A DNA stretch of 47,938 nt from Bacteroidales bacterium. GTDB lineage: Bacteria; Bacteroidota; Bacteroidia; Bacteroidales; VadinHA17. Below the pieces are notes generated by a model. It searched no databases, was not told the origin of the DNA, and saw only the letters and a program-made list of their open reading frames with translations. The DNA lies in assembly GCA_021738535.1 (NCBI GenBank), contig JAIPBU010000031.1, positions 1-47,938 on the forward strand, in the 5' to 3' direction. Positions 31,781 to 40,014 of the stretch are shown here, piece by piece (within the stretch, counting starts at the first letter, position 1; the number at the start of each line of letters is the position of its first letter). A program made the position numbers and the translations under genes.

Positions 31781-34156
31781 ATGATAACCAATTTTTTCAA
31801 AGTTGCTTTCCGGAACCTTGTCAGGAATAAAGGGGTGTCGTTTTTAAATATTTTCGGTCTTGCAACAGGACTGGCAGCCTCGCTGATGATACTGATGTGG
31901 ATGCAGCACGAGCTAAGCTATGATAGATTCTTTAAGGATGCTGAGCAGATTTACAGGGTTGAAGAAGACCAGCACTACAGTGGTGATATTTACCATGTAA
32001 ATGTAACTCCTTTCCCATCAGGAGCTGAATGGAAGAAACGAATTCCTGAGATTACAGAATATTGCAGGATGTCTTACATGAGCAAGGTACTGGTTGAGCA
32101 TGGGGATAAGCATATGATGGAAACAGGCATCCGGGGTGCCGACTCTACATTTTTCAAAATGTTTTCCTTCAGGTTAAAGTACGGAGATCCAAACACGGCA
32201 CTTTTTGAGCCTCACAGCATTGTTCTTACGGAAGAGATGTCGAATAAATATTTTGGTGACGAAAATCCGCTGGGAAAGGCAATTACTATTGAAAACAATT
32301 ATGAATTCATGGTAACCGGTGTACTGGAGGAGCTTCCTGACAACACCTCTTTAAGTTTTAAGGGCTTAATACCTTTCAGGTTTCTTGATGAAATAGGGTA
32401 TACGAATGATCATTGGGGCAGTAACAGCATTACGACTTACGTAAAATGCGTTCCTGACTTCGATATTGCCGGTGTCAATAAAAAAATGACAGAGATACAA
32501 AGGGAGTATGAACCGGAGTCGCTAACCGAATTTATGCTTGCTCCTCTGACAAAAATACACTTACATTCACGATTTGGTTACACTAACAGGCCCGGAGCTA
32601 TTGTCAATGTTTTTGTTTTTGGAGCTATCGGGCTGTTCGTTTTAATAATTGCATGTATAAACTTTATCAACCTGACAACTGCACGTTCTTCACTGCGCGA
32701 CAAGGAGATAGGAGTTAAGAAGGTTGTTGGTGCAAGGAAGAAAAGTATGGTTGCACAGTTTACTCTGGAATCTATCTTCCAGGTATTTATTGCACTGGTA
32801 TTTGCACTGGTAATAATAGCCCTTTTACTGCGGCCGTTTAACACTGTTTCAGGGAAGGCTTTTACTGTTGCTGACATGTTCACACTAAAGCATATATTGA
32901 CATATTTTGTTGTTGCAGTAGTCGTGGGGGCTGTTGCAGGTATTTATCCTGCCTTTTATCTTTCTTCTTTTAAAGCGGTAAATATACTTAAAGGGGAAGT
33001 TACAAAAGGTAAGAAGAGCGGGAATATGAGAAGGGGCCTTGTGATTGTGCAGTTTGTTCTGTCGGTATTTCTTGCAGTAAGCGGGATAGTGATATATCTC
33101 CAGATGCAGCATATGCGGAATATGGATATCGGCTATGATAAGGATAACCTGGTTTCGATACTGATAGCTGAAGATTTTGAGAGCCGTTATAATGCCGTCA
33201 GGGGAGAGCTGAGAGATAATCCCCTCATTGAAAATGTTTCGGCTTCATGGCTGAATCCTGTTTACACCGGCAGTAATTCGGCCGGTATTAACTGGGAAGG
33301 TAAAGATCCTGAGCTTGACGTTCTTGTTACCTTCAATGCCTTTGATTACGACCTGGTTGAGACCATGGGTTATGAAATAGCGCAGGGACGTTCTTTTTCA
33401 CGGGAGTACCCTGGTGACATGGCGAGTGATACTATTGCCAACTTCCTGGTAAATGAAGAGATGGCAAGAATAATGAATGTTGACAATCCTGTGGGTAAGT
33501 GGTTCAGGTTCCAGGGTTACAGTGGTGAAGTAGTGGGAGTGCTGAAGAACTATCATTTCACAAGTGTGCGTAGCGAGATTGAACCTATTGCTGTATTCCT
33601 TGGCAGACCGGAAAGGATGAATTATATTATGGTACGTTTATCATCATCTCATCCTGAGGAAGCAGCTGCAGCCCTCAGGGATATATGGAACAGGAATGTC
33701 TCGGACTACCCGCTTGATTTTGGGTATGTTGACCAGTATCTTGAAGATCTTTACAGGGGTGAGTTACGTATGAGCCGTTTATTTAAATATTTCACAATAC
33801 TGGCAACGCTGATAGCTGCCCTTGGTTTATACGGTTTATCATCTTTCATTGCTGAGAGGAGGACCAGGGAGATTGGCATAAGAAAAGTGATGGGATCATC
33901 TGTCTCGCAGGTTGTCGGAATGCTTACGAGGGAGTTTCTTTACCTCGTATTAATAGCTTTACTTGTAAGTTTCCCTTTATCTTATATTTACCTTAACGAC
34001 TGGCTTAAGGATTTCCCGTTCCGTATTGATATGGGAGCATGGCCTTTTATCGTGGTAGGTGTGGGAGCCCTGCTGATTTCAATTATAACAGTCAGTTTCC
34101 AGTCGTACCGGGCAGCTATTATCAATCCTGCCACGGCAGTAAGGCGCGAAATGTAA
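31781..34156 (+). CDS. FtsX/MacB-like ABC transporter permease
   Basis: A 791-residue inner-membrane protein with duplicated halves. Each half has a MacB-type periplasmic core domain followed by an FtsX permease domain. The N terminus reads FFKVAFRNLVRNKGVSFLNI, then a membrane helix. Helix clusters follow at about 285-385 and at the C terminus (FKYFTILATLIAALGLYGLS), with the coupling motif REIGIRKVMG (and DKEIGVKKVVG in the first half). Such proteins work with a MacB/LolD-like ATPase, which is not encoded here, a common situation in Bacteroidota where several such permeases occur as single genes. The substrate is unknown; roles in antimicrobial peptide sensing or efflux are known for relatives. 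Confidence 0.92.
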   Translation: MITNFFKVAFRNLVRNKGVSFLNIFGLATGLAASLMILMWMQHELSYDRFFKDAEQIYRVEEDQHYSGDIYHVNVTPFPSGAEWKKRIPEITEYCRMSYMSKVLVEHGDKHMMETGIRGADSTFFKMFSFRLKYGDPNTALFEPHSIVLTEEMSNKYFGDENPLGKAITIENNYEFMVTGVLEELPDNTSLSFKGLIPFRFLDEIGYTNDHWGSNSITTYVKCVPDFDIAGVNKKMTEIQREYEPESLTEFMLAPLTKIHLHSRFGYTNRPGAIVNVFVFGAIGLFVLIIACINFINLTTARSSLRDKEIGVKKVVGARKKSMVAQFTLESIFQVFIALVFALVIIALLLRPFNTVSGKAFTVADMFTLKHILTYFVVAVVVGAVAGIYPAFYLSSFKAVNILKGEVTKGKKSGNMRRGLVIVQFVLSVFLAVSGIVIYLQMQHMRNMDIGYDKDNLVSILIAEDFESRYNAVRGELRDNPLIENVSASWLNPVYTGSNSAGINWEGKDPELDVLVTFNAFDYDLVETMGYEIAQGRSFSREYPGDMASDTIANFLVNEEMARIMNVDNPVGKWFRFQGYSGEVVGVLKNYHFTSVRSEIEPIAVFLGRPERMNYIMVRLSSSHPEEAAAALRDIWNRNVSDYPLDFGYVDQYLEDLYRGELRMSRLFKYFTILATLIAALGLYGLSSFIAERRTREIGIRKVMGSSVSQVVGMLTREFLYLVLIALLVSFPLSYIYLNDWLKDFPFRIDMGAWPFIVVGVGALLISIITVSFQSYRAAIINPATAVRREM

Positions 34157-34164
34157 TACAGTAA

Positions 34165-34524
34165 CTATATTTCTTCAATATCATCCCAGAAGTACTGGAA
34201 TTCAATTGCACGGTTATCAGGATCCTTTGCATAGAAATGATAGATCCGGTAGCCGGCATTGTCTTTGGGTGCTGAGTTGGCACTGCTTTCGAGTCGCCTG
34301 TACATTTCATCCACCAGCTCGCGTGTGGGGAAGAAGAAGGTCAGCAGTGCCCCTTTCTCTGTTTCGTCGCGCTGGCAGAAACCGAAGAGCATATTCCCGA
34401 AACGGTATATACGGCATCCTCCCTGGTCGAGCCAGAGAACTGCACCAACTTTCTCAGTGTAAAACTTATGTAACTTTTTCAGCCGGGTGGTCTTATAAAA
34501 TACTATTCCTCCGTGGTTATGCAT
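34165..34524 (-). CDS. VOC-superfamily (glyoxalase/dioxygenase-like) protein
   Basis: A small protein of 119 residues with the beta-alpha-beta-beta-beta paired modules of the vicinal-oxygen-chelate fold: GIVFYKTTRLKKLHKFYTEK at the start and YHFYAKDPDNRAIEFQYF at the end. The usual metal-binding Glu may be the one in IEFQ. It could be a small-molecule lyase, a resistance protein or a binding protein; nothing narrows it. It is convergent with the FtsX-like permease (8-bp gap) and follows the DUF5916 gene in the same direction at about 100 bp. Confidence 0.8.
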   Translation of the reverse strand: MHNHGGIVFYKTTRLKKLHKFYTEKVGAVLWLDQGGCRIYRFGNMLFGFCQRDETEKGALLTFFFPTRELVDEMYRRLESSANSAPKDNAGYRIYHFYAKDPDNRAIEFQYFWDDIEEI

Positions 34525-34626
34525 GATATAAGTTGATCAAGATGATAAGGTGTATAAAGTTAAGAATATTGGATTAACGGAACAATGGAATGATGTATTA
34601 TTGGAGTGAATAAATAATAAATTATA

Positions 34627-37260
34627 TCACCTTAGCCCAAAGCGGTAAGAGATCTTAACCAGGAAGACATTATTTGCTTTTTGTTCGGTAAAAAGATTTT
34701 CCAGGTTATCAGCTATTGCAAATTCACCAATTTGTGAGCTATATGAGCGTGTTTGCGACCATACCAGGTAGGCTGTTGATCCCGGCATAAATTCCCATCT
34801 TACAACCAGGTTTGATAGCCATTCATCAAAATTAAAGTCCGGATTAGAGAACCCATAATCAAAATTAGAGTCGGTGTCTTCGTCAATCATGTAGTATCCG
34901 TCAGATAATTCTATCTGGTTGCCCTGGTAGAGGGAATACCTGTCTTCCATTTCATCGGCCACAGGATCGGTTATCATTTTAAAATTACTGTATTTACCCG
35001 TTGCTATAAATGGCTGACCCCAGTATTGGATTGTCAGGTCAGGAGTAATATTATAGTTAATCCTCAGGGACATGTTAAGTACTTTCTGGTCTATTTCAGC
35101 AAATATGTACCTGTCTTCATCATTCATGTTGCGTCTGCTGACATACTGGAACTGGTCGTTTCTGACAGAGAACCCGGGGCTTAAGGATATCCTCAGGGTG
35201 TTGATTGGCCTTATGGTTATGCCCATGTTATAGTTAGCGTTTAGTGATACTCCTTCTGCCATTCCATTAATAAATGTACCTGCATTGAAAGATACTTTTT
35301 TGCGACTGTCAGTATTGATATACATTCTGTATCTCCAGCTGTTTGGCATTCTCATTGCCGGTCCACCCCTCAGCATAGTGCTCTGGAGGTTAAGGAAGCC
35401 AAAGCCACCGCCTGTTCCCCCGTTCCAGAAGTTTTTAAAGTTTGCATTTACGTTCCATTCATAGCCTATCCCCTGGAGGGTGCCCCCGAAGTCGTTTACT
35501 ATATAAACATCATTATTGAGCCTGAGACTTCTGAAAATGCTGAATGGTTCAGTAAAGTTATATCCTGTCCACAATACATTAAGCAGCCTGTCTGCTTCTC
35601 TCTGGTAGCCCATATCATTTATTTCAAGACCGGGACTTTTCCAGTTAGACATTAAGAGGAAGTTCCATTTGCCTCCTATTTTACCTGCCTGTAGTTTCCC
35701 TCCATGGCCTGTCAGGCTTGTTCTTGTATCATCGTATTCAAGGTGGTCAGCATCAGGTCTCTGGAAGTAGCGGGCCGAGGATCTCTGCGTCCTTGAAATT
35801 GCATCTGTTGATCCTTCTACATGGCTCATGTATATACTGGTACTGATCATGTAGTTCCTGTCCTTGAAATACTGTGTAAAATCGATTCCACCTGTAGTGG
35901 CATTTTTGTGTAAGTACTCCATCCCCGTATCATCCAGCATCCTGATTGTGCTGGTTACAGCACCTCCCAGTATGGTGTTACCCTTGTTAAAATCTTTTTG
36001 CACCCTTGCAAGAGAATAATTGGTAAGGGGTTCAATAACATCAGTTGAGCGCTGTCCGGCACTGTCAACCCTGGCTCTGACTTCGGCAGTTACACTTTCT
36101 AAAAAGCCTATTGAAAGTCCGTTCTTTGTTTTACCGGTCAGTTTGGCTGCTCCAAGAATATTTGTAAAGGTTGGAATATCTGCGTATTCCCCGCTTTCCA
36201 GTGAAGGATAACCATGGGGTCGTCTTCCTATACGCCTGGAATAAAAAAGGTTGTCATTTCCTACTTCACCGTCGCCCAGCCCAACATTAAAACTGGTTAT
36301 GCTGCTTCCCTCGATAAAAAAGGGTCTTTTTTCCTCAAAGTACGTTTCAAAAGCTGTAAGGTTAACCTGCGAAGGGTCGGCCTCAACCTGGCCAAAATCA
36401 GGAAAAATGGTAAGGTCAAGTGTAAGGTTATTTGTTACACCTATTTTGGCATCCAGTCCTGCTTTAAACCTGGGGTCACTTCCTGTTCTGAACGGGTTTC
36501 CTTCTTCGGGCTCATATGTTTCGTAGGCAGCCACACCATAGGGCATTATATCAAATTGCTTGCGGGGTTCAACCCCTTCCAGTCCTCCCAGTTCACCTGC
36601 CATATGCACAACGCCCGGCGCATCTCTGGGTATTTCAGGCCAGAAGCTCATCTCAGCGTGCCTGAATATCTGGCGTGCAAGTATCATCCCCCACACTTCA
36701 TCAGAGTTTTTCTGGAACCTTAGCTGGGTAAAAGGAATCTTCATTTCAGCTGCCCAGCCCCATTCGTGAACCTTTGATTTTGCCTGCCAAATGGGATCCC
36801 AGGTAGGGTCTTCATTCTGGCCATCGTTGGACATTATCATGTCGAACCTGACACCTGCAGAGCTCACCCCAAATACAAAACCGGTTCTTAGGTCATGGTA
36901 ACTGTCCAGGAGGATAAAAACCATGTCTCCGTCGCCGTTATCTCTTCTGCTCATCCTGTTTGTTATACTGTCGGGAGAAGAATCAAAAGCTTTAACTGCA
37001 ACATAAAGGTTAACATCATCAAAGCAGATTTTAAACTCGGTGGGCTGGGAAGGTGATCTTCCCTCGTACGGTTCATGTTGTACGAGTCCGCCCTCCCAGT
37101 GATTACTCAGCCATGCTTCATCATCCAGGTTCCCATCCACAGAGGGAGCATTTTCAATACGCACAGCTTCATAGTACTTCTTTTCTTTGAGGTCCTGGCT
37201 TACAGCAGTAATCGTACAAATTACCAATAGAGTTAAGAGTGAGGTCAGGTTCTTAAGCAT
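34627..37260 (-). CDS. DUF5916 protein with CBM9-like N-terminal domain
   Basis: An 877-residue secreted protein (signal ending TITAVSQ). The N-terminal domain (about 28-240) is like carbohydrate-binding family 9: VDGNLDDEAWLSNHWEG, then VNLYVAVKAFDSSPDS and WGWAAEMKIPFTQLRF. The long C-terminal part (about 245-877, starting with FDIMPYGVAAYETYEPEEG) is beta-strand-rich and ends in an aromatic-Gly-Leu-Arg, suggesting an outer-membrane beta-barrel. This is the DUF5916 architecture, widespread in Bacteroidota and of unknown function. An outer-membrane location is inferred. It is monocistronic as far as spacing shows (138 bp to the TSUP gene). Confidence 0.88.
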   Translation of the reverse strand: MLKNLTSLLTLLVICTITAVSQDLKEKKYYEAVRIENAPSVDGNLDDEAWLSNHWEGGLVQHEPYEGRSPSQPTEFKICFDDVNLYVAVKAFDSSPDSITNRMSRRDNGDGDMVFILLDSYHDLRTGFVFGVSSAGVRFDMIMSNDGQNEDPTWDPIWQAKSKVHEWGWAAEMKIPFTQLRFQKNSDEVWGMILARQIFRHAEMSFWPEIPRDAPGVVHMAGELGGLEGVEPRKQFDIMPYGVAAYETYEPEEGNPFRTGSDPRFKAGLDAKIGVTNNLTLDLTIFPDFGQVEADPSQVNLTAFETYFEEKRPFFIEGSSITSFNVGLGDGEVGNDNLFYSRRIGRRPHGYPSLESGEYADIPTFTNILGAAKLTGKTKNGLSIGFLESVTAEVRARVDSAGQRSTDVIEPLTNYSLARVQKDFNKGNTILGGAVTSTIRMLDDTGMEYLHKNATTGGIDFTQYFKDRNYMISTSIYMSHVEGSTDAISRTQRSSARYFQRPDADHLEYDDTRTSLTGHGGKLQAGKIGGKWNFLLMSNWKSPGLEINDMGYQREADRLLNVLWTGYNFTEPFSIFRSLRLNNDVYIVNDFGGTLQGIGYEWNVNANFKNFWNGGTGGGFGFLNLQSTMLRGGPAMRMPNSWRYRMYINTDSRKKVSFNAGTFINGMAEGVSLNANYNMGITIRPINTLRISLSPGFSVRNDQFQYVSRRNMNDEDRYIFAEIDQKVLNMSLRINYNITPDLTIQYWGQPFIATGKYSNFKMITDPVADEMEDRYSLYQGNQIELSDGYYMIDEDTDSNFDYGFSNPDFNFDEWLSNLVVRWEFMPGSTAYLVWSQTRSYSSQIGEFAIADNLENLFTEQKANNVFLVKISYRFGLR

Positions 37261-37398
37261 AGCGTAATTGTGTTATTTATCCTAAAGACGTTGTGAAGGT
37301 ACTTCTGTTGCAGAAAAACTGACAAATATCAGCCTTGTAAATCTAAAATGCACAATATCAATTAAGTACAGTGTGTTAATTATTGTTAACAATACGGT

Positions 37399-38169
37399 TT
37401 ATTTTAAAAACAGGGCAATTGCTGAGATTACTGTTGTAGCAATAACAAAGTAGCGGTAAAACTTCTCCGGGAAAAGCTTCACCAGGTAGATACCTGCGAC
37501 TATTCCTGCGGCGACGGCAGGAAGGGCAGAGAGACTTATTATTATGGTGTCAGGTGTAATTGTATGCCAGGAGATTATATGGAAGGGGACTTTTATAACA
37601 TTAATAATAAGAAAAAACCATGCAGCTGTGCCAATAAATTCTTTTTTTGGCATTCTCATGGCCAGGAAGTAGAGGTTAAACACCGGGCCTGCCGAATTAC
37701 CTATCATAGTTGCAAATCCTCCGGCGATGCCCATAAGGGAGGAAAATACCGGCCCGTCCGGTATTTTTTTATACTTGTTTTTCATCAGGTCATTGATTAT
37801 CATCAGCACAAGCATAATGACAACCAGAGAACTGAGGATAATACTAAACTGGGCGGAGCTGATATACTTGCCGGTAATCTGTCCTGCCACTATGCCTGCA
37901 ATGCTGGCAGGGAGCAACATTATTATAAACCTCCATTCCGCGTGTTTCCTGTAATATATTACAGCCATTATATCTGCCATTATCAGGACAGGCAATAAAA
38001 TGCCTGTTGATTCCTGTGCACCGAATATAAGGGCCATCACCGGGACTATTGCCAGTCCGATTCCTTTAAGGCCTGCTTTGGCCATTCCTGTGACCATGGC
38101 ACAGAGGAAAAAAAGAAGTACCTGGCCGGGTGTAATATTGTAGTTAAACAGGTTGCTTATATACTCCAT
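37399..38169 (-). CDS. TauE/SafE (TSUP) family membrane permease
   Basis: A 256-residue integral membrane protein with about eight helices, arranged as two repeats of the TSUP fold. The first helix region reads GQVLLFFLCAMVTGMAKAGL, and the second half has SLMGIAGGFATMIGNSAGPV, the glycine-rich signature of the family. Relatives export or import sulfite, sulfoacetate, sulfolactate or other anions and a few organic sulfur compounds. The substrate is not determinable. It is the last gene of the operon marC-rnhA-ybaK-like-TSUP, 18 bp after the deacylase gene. Confidence 0.88.
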   Translation of the reverse strand: MEYISNLFNYNITPGQVLLFFLCAMVTGMAKAGLKGIGLAIVPVMALIFGAQESTGILLPVLIMADIMAVIYYRKHAEWRFIIMLLPASIAGIVAGQITGKYISSAQFSIILSSLVVIMLVLMIINDLMKNKYKKIPDGPVFSSLMGIAGGFATMIGNSAGPVFNLYFLAMRMPKKEFIGTAAWFFLIINVIKVPFHIISWHTITPDTIIISLSALPAVAAGIVAGIYLVKLFPEKFYRYFVIATTVISAIALFLK

Positions 38170-38187
38170 ACTATATCTGCGGGCTCA

Positions 38188-38688
38188 TCAGTCGTCATAC
38201 AATTGCAGGAACTCATAGGAATTACCCTGGTGTTCGAGATACTTGATAAAGTCATCTAAGGATATTATCAGTGATGCCGTATTATCATTGGGGTGAAAGG
38301 ACAATCTGTTAAAATCCAGCAGTTTTTTATCGATAAAAAGGTGTACATGTGTATTGTTATCGTTTATCAGGCCGAAGGGAGAGACCGACCCGGGTTTGAC
38401 ACCCAGGTATTTCATCAGTCTTCTTTCAGAGGCAAAACTCAGCTTACCCTGTTTGAGCCTTGATTCAAGGTCTTTCATATTCAGTTTTCGCAGGTGTTCG
38501 AGTATCACCAGGTAGTGCCTGTTACCTTTGTGGTTTCGCAGAAAAATATTCTTACATCTTCCCGAGTCGTAGTTCTTCCAGTATTTTGTTGCATCTTCAA
38601 TTGTGTTAACCGGTGGATGTTCGCGATAATGATATTCTATCTCCAGCTTATCAAGCAGTTCATAAAGTTCTTTCTGTCCTCTTTTCAT
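38188..38688 (-). CDS. YbaK/ProX-type aminoacyl-tRNA editing deacylase
   Basis: A 166-residue stand-alone editing domain of the YbaK/EbsC superfamily, related to the INS domain of prolyl-tRNA synthetase. It shows EIEYHYREHPPVNTIEDA at the N terminus, SGRCKNIFLRNHKG with the expected functional Lys, and GVKPGSVSPFGLINDN, the motif of the ProX/PrdX branch. Such enzymes hydrolyse misacylated Ala-tRNA(Pro) or Cys-tRNA(Pro). It sits 11 bp after rnhA and 18 bp before the TSUP permease, so it is co-transcribed with them. Confidence 0.88.
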   Translation of the reverse strand: MKRGQKELYELLDKLEIEYHYREHPPVNTIEDATKYWKNYDSGRCKNIFLRNHKGNRHYLVILEHLRKLNMKDLESRLKQGKLSFASERRLMKYLGVKPGSVSPFGLINDNNTHVHLFIDKKLLDFNRLSFHPNDNTASLIISLDDFIKYLEHQGNSYEFLQLYDD

Positions 38689-38699
38689 AAAATGGTTTT

Positions 38700-39197
38700 T
38701 TAATCCTGCAGGTCGCGGTCAAAAAGTTTGCCTGCTTCATTCTCCATGATATATCCTTTATCCTCCGGCAGGTAAGCTTGCCCCGCTGCTTCCACCGCCA
38801 GCCTGTCGCATCTCTCATTACCGGGGATTCCACTATGCCCTTCCACCCAGATAAATTTAACCTTATGTTGCCTGTAAATCCCGAGGAAGCGCTTCCATAG
38901 ATCTGTATTCTTTTTCTTTTTAAATCCTTTGCGTTCCCATTCAAATACCCATCCTTTGCTAACGGCATCGGCCACATACTTTGAATCGGTATAAATAACA
39001 ACCTCAGAATCTTTAAATTTCAATGTTTCCAGGGCCACTATTACAGCCAGCAGTTCCATCCTGTTATTAGTTGTTTTCCTGTAGCCCTGAGACAGCTCTT
39101 TCTTGTGTTTGTCAGTTTGCAATACAATACCGTAACCTCCGGGACCGGGATTACCTTTTGCTGCGCCATCGGTAAAGATTGTGATTTTCTTATTCAT
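38700..39197 (-). CDS. rnhA: Ribonuclease HI
   Basis: A 165-residue RNase HI that cleaves RNA in RNA-DNA hybrids. The metal-binding carboxylates are D10 (FTDGAAKGNPGPGGYG), E48 (RMELLAVIVAL) and D71 (YTDSKYV), with H121 and D131 in EGHSGIPGNERCDRLA, all in standard spacing. The basic handle region WERKGFKKKKNTDLWKR is present, and the length is close to the usual 150-165. The gene follows marC by 1 bp and precedes the editing deacylase gene by 11 bp, forming an operon. The window also holds rnhB (42214-42831). Confidence 0.96.
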   Translation of the reverse strand: MNKKITIFTDGAAKGNPGPGGYGIVLQTDKHKKELSQGYRKTTNNRMELLAVIVALETLKFKDSEVVIYTDSKYVADAVSKGWVFEWERKGFKKKKNTDLWKRFLGIYRQHKVKFIWVEGHSGIPGNERCDRLAVEAAGQAYLPEDKGYIMENEAGKLFDRDLQD

Positions 39198-39198
39198 A

Positions 39199-39798
39199 TC
39201 AGTTTGAAGGTGTGGGTATTACAATCCCGGTATTTGTTAAAAACAGTTTTACAGCTATTGCCAGTAATATAACCCCGAATATTTTCCTGAGTATATGTAC
39301 TCCTGCCGGTCCCAGTATTCTTTCAACAAAGGAGGTCATTCTCAGGACAAGGAATACCACTATCATGTTTAAGATCAGTGCTATTAAAATATTAAGAGCG
39401 GCATATTCAGCTTTAAGTGAGAGGAGGGTGGTTATTGACCCTGCACCGGCAATCAGTGGGAATGCAATGGGTACTATTGTTCCTCCGCCGGGAGTATCGT
39501 GCTTGAACAGCTCAATGCCCATTACCATTTCAAGCCCGAGTAATAGAATTACCAGGGAGCCGGCAATGGCAAATGATGAAATATCAACGCCAAACAGGGC
39601 CAGCAGCGGTTCACCGGCAAAGAAGAACATTAAAAAGATAAGAAAGGCCACAAGCGCGGCTTTCATGGGTCCAATTTTGCCGGCCTTTGCCTTAACATCA
39701 AGAATAATAGGCACTGAGCCAAGTATATCAATTATGGCAAAGAGAACCATAAAGGCAGCCAGTGTTTCTTTTAGAGAGAAATTACTCAGAAATTCCAT
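39199..39798 (-). CDS. MarC-family integral membrane protein
   Basis: A 199-residue protein with about six membrane helices of the MarC/UPF0056 family. It starts with an amphipathic N terminus, then LAAFMVLFAIIDILGSVPII, and has a central GLEMVMGIELFKHDTPGGGT loop and PIAFPLIAGAGSITTLLSL, the family signature. Despite the name, MarC is not shown to confer multiple antibiotic resistance; function is unknown. It is the first gene of the operon with rnhA (1-bp gap). A 204-residue frame on the opposite strand is a shadow. Confidence 0.9.
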   Translation of the reverse strand: MEFLSNFSLKETLAAFMVLFAIIDILGSVPIILDVKAKAGKIGPMKAALVAFLIFLMFFFAGEPLLALFGVDISSFAIAGSLVILLLGLEMVMGIELFKHDTPGGGTIVPIAFPLIAGAGSITTLLSLKAEYAALNILIALILNMIVVFLVLRMTSFVERILGPAGVHILRKIFGVILLAIAVKLFLTNTGIVIPTPSN

Positions 39799-39836
39799 GA
39801 CGATAATAAAATTTTTGCAAAGATAGAATAAATAAA

Positions 39837-39862
39837 GGCTGAGGCTAAGGCTAAGGCTGAGG
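39837..39862. repeat. Hexanucleotide tandem repeat GGCTRA, locus 1
   Basis: GGCTGA-GGCTAA-GGCTAA-GGCTGA-GG, four units upstream of marC. The same hexamer family recurs inverted at 47688-47724. Of the remainder of 39799-40014, only the next inverted repeat stands out. Confidence 0.8.
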
Positions 39863-39915
39863 AATTTTTAAGAGTTTATGCAGCCATAATCAAACAGGGA
39901 ATGGAATACATTAAA

Positions 39916-39976
39916 AATGGTGTGGGGTTCTGCCTTCGCCAAAGCTTACATAGGATGAAGACAACCCCACACCATT
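39916..39976. repeat. Inverted repeat downstream of the S46 peptidase gene
   Basis: Perfect 14-bp arms AATGGTGTGGGGTT (39916-39929) and AACCCCACACCATT (39963-39976) enclose 33 nt. Located 39 bp after the S46 stop, it could terminate that transcript; a TTTT follows on the minus strand. The long loop makes a dispersed repeat element equally possible. Confidence 0.55.
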
Positions 39977-40014
39977 AATTAGTATCAGTCGGTTCTGGTT
40001 TTTTTAATTATTTA

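Noticed and set aside
39212..39826. 204-residue frame opposite marC
   Set aside because: It covers marC on the other strand, and marC has a clear membrane-family match; the opposite frame is low-complexity Ile/Ser/Pro.
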